This document shows, one piece after another, positions 1 through 4,317 of a stretch of DNA of 6,075 bases. The stretch spans positions 1 through 6,075 of the forward strand of contig JAFALP010000345.1 in NCBI GenBank assembly GCA_019234175.1, read 5' to 3'. The position numbers and the translations under genes were made by a program. The notes under the pieces were generated by a model. It saw only the letters and a program-made list of their open reading frames with translations, searched no databases and had not been told where the DNA came from. Source of the DNA: Actinomycetota bacterium. Its GTDB lineage: Bacteria > Actinomycetota > Thermoleophilia > Gaiellales > Gaiellaceae. Every line of letters begins with the position of its first letter. The first letter of the stretch is position 1.

Positions 1-305
1 CCACGCTGCGTGCCGGCGGCCTCGTCGTGCTCGGAGGCGATGCCGACGACCTCGCCGACGGGCGACTCGAAGCGGCCGGCGGTGGAGCGGATGACGGCCG
101 GGGATCCGCCGATCACGTCGACGGCGTTGTGATCGCCGTGCTCGTGCGTGACGAGGAGGAGATCGGCCTCGACGCCGTCGATGGGCGGATAGTCGAAGAC
201 GAGGCCGCGCGCGGCGGCGGCGCTCATGTCGCCGAACGGGTCGATGAACACGTCGCTCTCGCCGGAGAGCAGGAACGACGATTGACCGAACCAGCGAATG
301 CGCAT
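1..305 (-). CDS. MBL-fold metal-dependent hydrolase, N-terminal part (runs off the window)
   Basis: About 101 N-terminal residues are visible; the 3' end lies beyond base 1. The protein opens MRIRWFGQSSFLL, followed by a VFIDPFGD strand. The metallo-beta-lactamase metal motif HxHxDH is present as THEHGDHN (H54, H56, D58, H59). The visible end, ASEHDEAAGTQRG, matches the conserved block that follows in the UPF0173/L-ascorbate-6-phosphate-lactonase-like branch of the family. These are cytoplasmic, two-metal hydrolases of mostly unknown substrate. Usual members begin with a GHASF/GHSSF-type block; here the His is Gln8 (GQSSF), a mild deviation. The start is the ATG at 303-305, which begins 2 nt after the stop codon of the upstream SDR gene, so the pair is probably cotranscribed and translationally coupled. 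No clear Shine-Dalgarno is seen. The family call is firm, but the substrate cannot be told. Confidence 0.88.
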   Translation of the reverse strand, partial: MRIRWFGQSSFLLSGESDVFIDPFGDMSAAAARGLVFDYPPIDGVEADLLLVTHEHGDHNAVDVIGGSPAVIRSTAGRFESPVGEVVGIASEHDEAAGTQR

Positions 306-307
306 CG

Positions 308-1027
308 CTAGAGCTTGCCAGCGCTCAGACCGCCGTCGACGGTCAAACCGGCGCCCATGACGAAGCGCGACTCGTCCGACGCGAGGTAGAGCGCGGCGCG
401 CGCGACGTCCTCCGCCGCGCCGAGCTCGCCGGTGAGCTGCCGCGAGCGGATCGAGCGGCGCCCCTCCTCCGGGTCGTCGTACGACTCGCTCAGATACCGC
501 TCGACGAACGGCGTCATGATCGTCCCCGGGAGCAGCGCGTTGACGCGCACGCCGTGCTCCGCGAGGTCGACCTGCATCGACTTCGTGAGCGCGAGCACCG
601 CCCCCTTCGACGCCGCGTACGAGACGCGGCGCGCGAGGCCGGTCTCGACGATCGCGGACGACGCGTTCACGATCGAGCCCGAGCGCTGCGCGATCATCGT
701 CGGGACGACCGCGCGCGACATGAGGAAGACCCCGCGCGCGTTCACGCGCATGACGTTCTCCCACAGATCGAGCGTCGTCTCGACGACGTCTCCGACGCCG
801 GGAATGCCGGCGTTGTTGAAGAGCACGTCGATGCGTCCGTGCTCGTCGACGACCCGGCCGGCAAGCGCGATCGTCTCCGCCTCGTCGCCGACGTCGACGC
901 GGTACGGCGCTCCCTCCAGATCGGCGGCGACGACGGTCGCGCCTTCGGCGGCGAAGAGCTCCGCGGACGCGCGCCCGATGCCGGACGCCGCGCCGGTGAC
1001 GATGCAGACCCTGCCCTCGAGGCGCAT
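308..1027 (-). CDS. Classical SDR-family NAD(P)-dependent oxidoreductase
   Basis: This 239-aa protein has the normal length of a classical short-chain dehydrogenase/reductase. Visible motifs are the Rossmann glycine motif TGAASGIG (11-18), Asp36 at the end of beta-2 (which favours NAD over NADP), NNAG (71-74), catalytic Asn96, Ser124, Tyr137 and Lys141 (YAASK), and the PGTIMTP segment (167-173). The C-terminal block with YLASDES and TVDGG is typical. By recollection, the segments PGTI-x-x-P and RQ-x-x-G-x-x-G-x-AEDVA-x-AALYLASDES resemble sugar-acid dehydrogenases such as 2-keto-3-deoxy-L-fuconate dehydrogenase. The substrate remains an inference. The ATG at 1025-1027 faces the FAH-family gene 16 bp away and has no Shine-Dalgarno, which suggests a leaderless transcript. 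The MBL-fold gene follows 2 nt downstream. Any other alcohol or sugar substrate is possible. Confidence 0.93.
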   Translation of the reverse strand: MRLEGRVCIVTGAASGIGRASAELFAAEGATVVAADLEGAPYRVDVGDEAETIALAGRVVDEHGRIDVLFNNAGIPGVGDVVETTLDLWENVMRVNARGVFLMSRAVVPTMIAQRSGSIVNASSAIVETGLARRVSYAASKGAVLALTKSMQVDLAEHGVRVNALLPGTIMTPFVERYLSESYDDPEEGRRSIRSRQLTGELGAAEDVARAALYLASDESRFVMGAGLTVDGGLSAGKL

Positions 1028-1043
1028 CGCTAGGTTCTAGCCC
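1028..1043. promoter_or_regulatory. Putative divergent promoter core shared by the SDR and FAH genes
   Basis: Only 16 bp separate the two divergent start codons. They contain CTAGGTTCTAG (1030-1040), two CTAG tetramers around GTT. On the plus strand TAGGTT (1031-1036) fits a TANNNT -10 box, 7 nt before the A of the FAH ATG. On the minus strand TAGAAC (1039-1034) lies 6 nt before the A of the SDR ATG, a weaker fit because its last base is not T. Neither gene has room for a Shine-Dalgarno, so both mRNAs would be leaderless. No good -35 box was seen on either side. The -10 assignment is inference from position and sequence. Confidence 0.5.
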
Positions 1044-1667
1044 ATGAAGGTCGTCTGCGTCGGGCTCAACTACGTCGACCATGCGCGCGAGGTCGCGCTC
1101 GAGCTGCCGGAGCGGCCGCTCCTCTTCGCCAAGTGGCAGAGCTCGGTGATCGCGTCCGGGGAGGCGATCGTCATCCCGCCCGGCGTGGAGAAGGTCGACT
1201 ACGAGGCGGAGCTCGCGGCCGTCATCGGCGCCCGCGTGAAGCACGTGTCGGTGGAGAACGCGCTGGAGGCGGTCGAGGGATACACGTGCCTGAACGACGT
1301 CTCCGCCCGCGCCATCCAGTTCGGGGACGGGCAGTGGACGCGGGGGAAGTCGATCGACACGTTCTGCCCGATCGGGCCGCGCGTCGTCCCGCGCGACGAG
1401 ATCGGCGACCCACAGGCGCTGCGGATCCGCTGCCGCGTCAACGGCGAGACGGTGCAGGACGGAACGACCGCCGACATGATCTTCGGCGTCGCGCAGCTGA
1501 TCGCGTTCGTGACCGAGACGATCACGCTCGAGCCGGGCGACGTCCTCGCGACCGGCACACCTTCCGGCGTCGCCCTCGGCCGAGAGGACGGCCGCTACCT
1601 CGAGCGGGGCGACACCGTCGAGGTCGAGATCGACGGCATCGGCGTCCTCAACAACCCGGTCGTCTGA
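1044..1667 (+). CDS. FAH-family (fumarylacetoacetate hydrolase fold) hydrolase/isomerase
   Basis: This 207-aa protein is the short, single-domain form of the FAH superfamily, lacking the N-terminal extension of the ~280-aa members. Signatures are GLNYVDHA (7-14) with His13, the metal ligands Glu54 and Glu56 in DYEAELA and Asp85 in LNDVSAR, Lys102 in TRGKSIDTFCPIGP, and GTPSGV (171-176). Known members cleave or rearrange 2,4-diketo or 2-hydroxydienoate acids (fumarylpyruvate hydrolase, HHDD isomerase, 2,4-diketo-3-deoxy-L-fuconate hydrolase, oxaloacetate decarboxylase types) using Mg2+ or Mn2+ in the cytoplasm. The divergent SDR dehydrogenase next door favours a sugar-acid route in which the SDR makes a diketo acid that this enzyme hydrolyses to pyruvate plus a hydroxy acid. 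That pairing is inference. This is the only plus-strand gene in the window. Its ATG has no Shine-Dalgarno, and a strong hairpin terminator follows 12 nt after the stop. Confidence 0.93.
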   Translation: MKVVCVGLNYVDHAREVALELPERPLLFAKWQSSVIASGEAIVIPPGVEKVDYEAELAAVIGARVKHVSVENALEAVEGYTCLNDVSARAIQFGDGQWTRGKSIDTFCPIGPRVVPRDEIGDPQALRIRCRVNGETVQDGTTADMIFGVAQLIAFVTETITLEPGDVLATGTPSGVALGREDGRYLERGDTVEVEIDGIGVLNNPVV

Positions 1668-1679
1668 GGCACGGGATAG

Positions 1680-1705
1680 AAAAGCCCCGCGATTGCGGGG
1701 CTTTT
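1680..1705. terminator. Bidirectional Rho-independent terminator between the FAH gene and rnpB
   Basis: The arms AAAAGCCCCGC (1680-1690) and GCGGGGCTTTT (1695-1705) form a perfect 11-bp stem with a GATT loop. It has A residues on one side and T residues on the other, so it works in both directions. It ends the plus-strand FAH transcript and the minus-strand rnpB transcript, whose predicted mature 3' end lies 5 nt away. Confidence 0.9.
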
Positions 1706-1710
1706 CCGTA

Positions 1711-2027
1711 GCAGGCCTGTAAGCCGGATTCTGTCGAGGGTGACCATCCATCTGTGCGGCTACCCGGCTCCTCGGCGGGCTGCGTCAGCGGAGCCTGTTC
1801 GCCTTGCACCGGACGGGGTTTGGCGAGCCGGTCCTGTCGCCAGGGCCGCTGGTGAGCTCTTACCCCACCGTTTCACCCTTACCGTCAGCGTCTCCGGAGA
1901 TGCGCTGGCGGCGGTCTGTTTTCTGTGCCACTGTCCGTCGGCTTTCGCCGCCTCCCTCGCGGGAGCGTCCTGCCCTTCGGTGTCCGGACTTTCCTCGAGC
2001 CCGAAGGCCCGCGGTCACCCGGCCTGC
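1711..2027 (-). ncRNA. rnpB: RNase P RNA (bacterial type A), catalytic subunit
   Basis: This is the ribozyme that, with the RnpA protein, removes 5' leaders from pre-tRNAs. The universal P4 strands are present: AGGAAAGTCCGGAC (complement of 1982-1995) and GACAGAATCCGGCTTAC (complement of 1719-1735). So is the CR-V block GGTAAGGGTGAAACGG...GGTAAGAG (complement of about 1855-1883), close to the E. coli sequence. P1 is a perfect 7-bp pairing of GCAGGCC (2027-2021) with GGCCTGC (1717-1711), which sets the ends. P2 pairs 2020-2013 with 1745-1738 (8 bp). P3 is a tiny 6-bp hairpin with a UUCG loop (2011-1996). P15 pairs 1795-1790 with 1771-1766, and its loop contains no GGU. The RNA is about 317 nt, on the short side for type A. 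The 5' end overlaps the zinc-ribbon gene by 13 nt. A -10 box TAGAAT sits just upstream, and the 3' end abuts the bidirectional terminator. Confidence 0.95.
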
Positions 2028-2215
2028 GACCCGAATTCTACCTCGACCACGACCGAGCCGATCTTCCCGTGCAGGACCGTCCGGCACTCGGGGCACTTGA
2101 TGGACGGGCCTTCGTGCAGGACGAACTCCCCGCAGACCGCGCACTCGAGCGACGCGCCGCGAAGCAGCGCGAAGAGCTCCTGCTCCAGCGTCCGGTGCAG
2201 GGGCGCGACGCTCAC
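2015..2215 (-). CDS. Small zinc-ribbon protein encoded directly after lexA
   Basis: This 66-residue protein has a helical N-terminus (about 7-20) followed by two Cys pairs: CAVC (C25, C28) and CPEC (C41, C44). Their ~13-residue spacing is that of a rubredoxin/zinc-ribbon knuckle pair and would bind one Zn2+. Helix then Cys4 knuckles recalls HypA-like or regulatory zinc ribbons, but it is too short for HypA and there are no hydrogenase genes nearby. Its function is unknown. The GTG start at 2213-2215 shares GTGA with the lexA stop codon, so translation is probably coupled to lexA and expression should follow the SOS promoter. The last codons overlap the 5' end of rnpB; the TGA stop (2017-2015) falls in RNase P helix P2. 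Conserved cysteines and the 4-nt overlap argue that it is a real gene. Confidence 0.82.
   Translation of the reverse strand: MSVAPLHRTLEQELFALLRGASLECAVCGEFVLHEGPSIKCPECRTVLHGKIGSVVVEVEFGSQAG
2035..2040 (-). promoter_or_regulatory. Likely rnpB -10 box inside the zinc-ribbon gene
   Basis: TAGAAT on the minus strand (2040-2035) fits the TANNNT -10 consensus. It is followed by 7 nt and then G2027, the first base of the P1 helix, so the transcription start would coincide with the mature 5' end. No recognisable -35 box lies 16-18 nt upstream. The box lies within the last codons of the upstream coding sequence. Confidence 0.55.
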
Positions 2216-2817
2216 AGCTCGCGGAACACCCCCACCACCTTGCCGAGCACCTGCACGTGGTCGGCGTAGATCGGCTCGAGCGCGCTGTTCTCCGGCTGCA
2301 GGCGCACCCGTCCGCGCTCGCGGTAGAACGTCTTCACGGTGGCCTCGTCGGCCGCCTCGTCGTCGCCGGCGAGCGCGACGACGATCTCGCCGTTGCGCGC
2401 GTCCTGCGCGCGCTTCACCACGACGATGTCGCCGTCGAGGATGCCGGCCTCGATCATCGAGTCGCCGCGGACGCGCAGCAGGAAGTCGCCCCGGAGCGTC
2501 TCGGGGACGGCGATCGCGTCCTCGACGTTCTCCTCGGCGAGGAGCGGCGAGCCGGCGGCGATCTGCCCGACGAGCGGGAGCTTGGGCAGCGTCGCGGTCA
2601 GCTCCTCGGTGCGCATGAGCTCGAGCGCGCGCGGCTTCGTCGGGTCGCGCCGGAGGACGCCCGCCCGCTCGAGGTTCGCGAGGTGGGCGTGAACGGTGGA
2701 CGGGGAGGCGAGCCCGACGGCCTCGCCGATCTCGCGCACCGTCGGCGGGTAGCCGTGCCGGTCGACGTACTCGACGAGAAAGGTCCAGATCTCCTGCTGG
2801 CGTCCGGTGAGCTCCAC
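2212..2817 (-). CDS. lexA: LexA, SOS-response repressor and self-cleaving serine peptidase
   Basis: This 201-aa full-length LexA represses DNA-damage genes and cleaves itself when stimulated by RecA filaments. The N-terminal winged helix-turn-helix (about 1-66) includes YPPTVREIGEAVGLASPSTV and the wing KPRALEL. The cleavage site is Ala88-Gly89 in GQIAAGSP. The S24 peptidase domain has Ser120 (GDSM) and Lys162 (ATVKTFY). The Ser-to-Lys spacing is 5 residues longer than in E. coli because of an acidic GDDEAADE-type insert. The C-terminus VLGKVVGVFREL is typical. The start is the GTG at 2815-2817, with a perfect AGGAGG (complement of 2826-2831) 8 nt upstream. A consensus promoter and a palindromic SOS box lie just upstream, so the gene is autoregulated. 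The zinc-ribbon gene overlaps its stop codon. Confidence 0.98.
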   Translation of the reverse strand: MELTGRQQEIWTFLVEYVDRHGYPPTVREIGEAVGLASPSTVHAHLANLERAGVLRRDPTKPRALELMRTEELTATLPKLPLVGQIAAGSPLLAEENVEDAIAVPETLRGDFLLRVRGDSMIEAGILDGDIVVVKRAQDARNGEIVVALAGDDEAADEATVKTFYRERGRVRLQPENSALEPIYADHVQVLGKVVGVFREL

Positions 2818-2825
2818 TGGTTTGG

Positions 2826-2831
2826 CCTCCT
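2826..2831 (-). promoter_or_regulatory. lexA Shine-Dalgarno
   Basis: AGGAGG on the minus strand is spaced 8 nt from the GTG start of lexA. This fixes the start codon and is the strongest ribosome binding site in the window. Confidence 0.9.
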
Positions 2832-2845
2832 GGCGAGGGGTCGGG

Positions 2846-2861
2846 TCGAACGTGTGTTCGA
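2846..2861. promoter_or_regulatory. SOS box (LexA operator) of lexA
   Basis: TCGAACGTGTGTTCGA is a perfect inverted repeat, TCGAAC-N4-GTTCGA. It extends by one more pair to 2845-2862 (GTCGAAC/GTTCGAC). It matches the known actinobacterial LexA operator. It begins 4 nt downstream of the -10 box, covering the expected transcription start, and so would block lexA and its downstream zinc-ribbon gene. Confidence 0.95.
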
Positions 2862-2865
2862 CCTC

Positions 2866-2894
2866 AGGGTAGGGACTCCTCCGGATGGCGTCAA
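2866..2894 (-). promoter_or_regulatory. lexA promoter (-35 TTGACG, -10 TACCCT)
   Basis: On the minus strand TTGACG (2894-2889) and TACCCT (2871-2866) are separated by exactly 17 nt, a housekeeping sigma-factor arrangement. The start of transcription should fall inside the SOS box. The -35 box lies within a small inverted repeat, GGCGTCTTGACGCC (2900-2887). Confidence 0.8.
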
Positions 2895-2908
2895 GACGCC
2901 CCGGGGGC

Positions 2909-2925
2909 CGCTCAGTGGCTGAGCG
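2909..2925 (-). terminator. Possible T-less hairpin terminator over the stop codon of the secreted-protein gene
   Basis: CGCTCAG-CCA-CTGAGCG on the minus strand forms a 7-bp stem with a 3-nt loop (2925-2909), with the TGA stop inside the second arm. It is followed by a C/G-rich run (GGCCCCCGGGGC) but no T tract. It could act as an I-shaped terminator ahead of lexA or as a 3' stabilising hairpin. This is structure-based inference. Confidence 0.35.
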
Positions 2926-3658
2926 CCTGCAGGGCTTCCAGCGCCGACTTCTTGTCGCCCAGGGCGTCCTCGATGAAGCTCTTCGCCCGGCCCGTTCCCT
3001 TCCTGCCGTAGCGCTGCAGCGCCGAGCTCGCGTCCATGTCCGAGGACCGGGCGCTCTTGAGATCGTTGCTCGGACTGGACGCGCCCATGGGCTCGCCGGC
3101 CGTCTCGGCGCCGTTCAGCGTGCTGGACGAGGCTCCGAGCTGGGCGCGGGCCGTGACCAGGCGCCCGTCCTTGATGGCGGTCAGGGCGTCCTTCTCCTCG
3201 GTGATCGCCTCGTCGATGTCCTTCGTCATGGTGGCGATGGCATCCGTGTCGACCTTCGTCGCAAGCACGACGTCGACGCAGTTGTTCGTCGCGCCGTCGT
3301 CGTGTGTGTCGCAGCCGGTGACCTTCCCGCCGACGATCGGGTCGGCCGAGGCGCCGCTGAACGGCACCATCATCCCCGGGGGTATCGATATCTCGTAGCA
3401 GTACGCGCTCCCGGCTCCGGCGTAGAGCGGGCACGGCTGACCGTCGAACATGAAGGACGTGATCGCGTTCTTCTCGAGCTCGCCGGTCCCGAAGGAGACG
3501 CCGTCGACGGTCGAGCCGGTGAGGTTCACGTACGTGCCGTTGAAGGTGTCGCCGACGTAGAAGCCCGTCCACTCCTGCACCGTCGCGGCCGACGCCGGCA
3601 CTGCGAGGACGGCCACGATCGCCGCCAATCCAGCGCACCGGATCCACACGCCCGCCAT
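2912..3658 (-). CDS. Predicted secreted protein of unknown function
   Basis: This 248-aa protein has a clear Sec signal peptide: a short charged start, hydrophobic core about 9-20, and likely cleavage after Ala24 (PASA|AT). The mature protein has two parts. Residues 25-135 are beta-rich, with four cysteines (C76, C87, C116, C127) that could form two disulfides, and include the segment FYVGDTFNGTYVNLTGSTV. Residues 140-248 are helical and rich in Ala, Ser and charged residues, with related segments EEKDALTAIKDGRL and GDKKSALEALQAL. I recognise no family. The ATG at 3656-3658 has a GAGAGGG-like Shine-Dalgarno (3672-3666) 7 nt upstream. It stands alone between the tRNA-Leu terminator and the lexA promoter, so it probably has its own promoter, though none is obvious. 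Lack of a sortase motif or late membrane span suggests release into the medium. Confidence 0.8.
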   Translation of the reverse strand: MAGVWIRCAGLAAIVAVLAVPASAATVQEWTGFYVGDTFNGTYVNLTGSTVDGVSFGTGELEKNAITSFMFDGQPCPLYAGAGSAYCYEISIPPGMMVPFSGASADPIVGGKVTGCDTHDDGATNNCVDVVLATKVDTDAIATMTKDIDEAITEEKDALTAIKDGRLVTARAQLGASSSTLNGAETAGEPMGASSPSNDLKSARSSDMDASSALQRYGRKGTGRAKSFIEDALGDKKSALEALQALSH

Positions 3659-3700
3659 AGGCCGACCCTCTCACGCCGGCACCTCGCTCGGCAACGAAAC

Positions 3701-3720
3701 GGGCCGCCCGAGGGCGGCCC
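3701..3720 (-). terminator. Terminator downstream of tRNA-Leu
   Basis: GGGCCGCC and GGCGGCCC form an 8-bp stem with a CTCG loop (3720-3701), followed on the minus strand by GTTTCGTT. It begins 9 nt after the tRNA discriminator base. Being a palindrome it could also work on the other strand, where the tail is weaker. Confidence 0.75.
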
Positions 3721-3729
3721 TGAAAGCCA

Positions 3730-3814
3730 TGCGCTGGAGAGGACTTGAACCTCCACGGCCTATGCGGCCACTAGGCCCTCAACCTAGCGCGTCTACCAAT
3801 TCCGCCACCAGCGC
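3730..3814 (-). tRNA. trnL(gag): tRNA-Leu, anticodon GAG
   Basis: This 85-nt class II tRNA reads CUC/CUU leucine codons. The acceptor stem GCGCTGG/CCAGCGC pairs perfectly (3814-3808 with 3737-3731). The D stem is GCG/CGC around GAATTGGTAGA. The anticodon stem CTAGG/CCTAG holds loop TTGAGGG with GAG at 3780-3778. A long variable arm (GGCC...GGCC) and a TTCAAGT T-loop follow. The discriminator is A73, as required for leucine tRNAs. The next bases are TGG, so the 3' CCA is not encoded and must be added by nucleotidyltransferase. A terminator follows directly. Confidence 0.97.
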
Positions 3815-3826
3815 GAGAGCGGCGAC

Positions 3827-3832
3827 AGTGTA
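3827..3832 (-). promoter_or_regulatory. Putative tRNA-Leu -10 box
   Basis: TACACT on the minus strand (3832-3827) fits TANNNT and lies 12 nt before the mature tRNA 5' end, leaving a short leader for RNase P. At a 17-nt spacing the -35 position reads AAGACC (3855-3850), a weak match, inside the end of the upstream gene. Confidence 0.45.
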
Positions 3833-3843
3833 GCGGGGCGGGG

Positions 3844-4317
3844 TCAATGGGTCTTCGGCGGGAGCACGACCGGCGGGTGCGGATAGAACCGCACGATGAC
3901 GTGGCCGTGACCGTGCGACGACGCACGCCCGGTCGACCTGCGCCCGACCGCGAGCGGTTGCCCGCGCTTCACGCCTCTCATCGCCGTCTGCACCTGCCGG
4001 TCGAGCTGCGGCGAATACGGAAGCGCATACGCGCGAGGCGCGGTGCCGCCGACGTCGAGCCACAGGTACACGTGCCCGGGATCGTTCAGCGAGGGATCCG
4101 GCTCGTCGACGGACGCCCACACGAGCTGCGCGTGCACCGGGATGCCGGCGGACGTCGGCCAGCCGGCGGTCTCGGGCCGGCCGAGCCAGAGTCCGAGCGC
4201 GAGCGGCGGGGCGCAGAGGATGTACGGCACGCGGCGGCGCCACGACGCCGCGCCCGTGAGCGACCACGCGAGCCCGAGTGCGAGCACGGCGTACGCGGCG
4301 GCGAGCCAGGCGCTCAA
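3844..4317 (-). CDS. Small two-span membrane protein of unknown function, last gene of the ExbB-like set
   Basis: I place the start at the TTG at 4315-4317, whose TTGA overlaps the stop codon of the preceding gene. This gives 157 aa. An in-frame ATG at 4404 would give 186 aa with an Arg/Pro-rich N-terminus overlapping the upstream gene by 91 nt, which is less likely. Hydrophobic segments are about 4-24 and 31-46. A probably extracytoplasmic domain of about 110 residues follows, containing IPVHAQLVWASVDEPDPSLN, HVYLWLDVGGTAPRAYALPYS and a His-rich C-terminus (SSHGHGH, YPHPPV). I recognise no family. The 4-nt overlap with the ExbD-like gene indicates cotranslation and a joint role, perhaps as a partner or plug of the putative channel; this is inference. 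The tRNA-Leu gene follows 29 nt downstream. Confidence 0.72.
   Translation of the reverse strand: MSAWLAAAYAVLALGLAWSLTGAASWRRRVPYILCAPPLALGLWLGRPETAGWPTSAGIPVHAQLVWASVDEPDPSLNDPGHVYLWLDVGGTAPRAYALPYSPQLDRQVQTAMRGVKRGQPLAVGRRSTGRASSHGHGHVIVRFYPHPPVVLPPKTH

Noticed and set aside
27..311. 94-aa plus-strand open frame
   Set aside because: It is the shadow of the minus-strand MBL-fold gene, whose HxHxDH motif and conserved blocks are convincing.
1860..2144. 94-aa minus-strand open frame overlapping rnpB
   Set aside because: It covers conserved RNase P RNA and the zinc-ribbon gene in another frame, with Arg/Gly-rich composition and no motif.
1740..2618. 292-aa plus-strand open frame over rnpB and lexA
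   Set aside because: It crosses RNase P RNA and LexA in antisense, with an Arg/Pro/Ala-rich low-complexity translation. It is a GC-rich shadow.
2598..3674. 358-aa minus-strand open frame over lexA and the secreted-protein gene
   Set aside because: It is out of frame with two supported genes, extremely Arg-rich, and crosses the lexA promoter and SOS box.
2885..3748. 287-aa plus-strand open frame
   Set aside because: It is antisense to the secreted-protein gene and runs into the tRNA gene. Its composition is that of a shadow frame.
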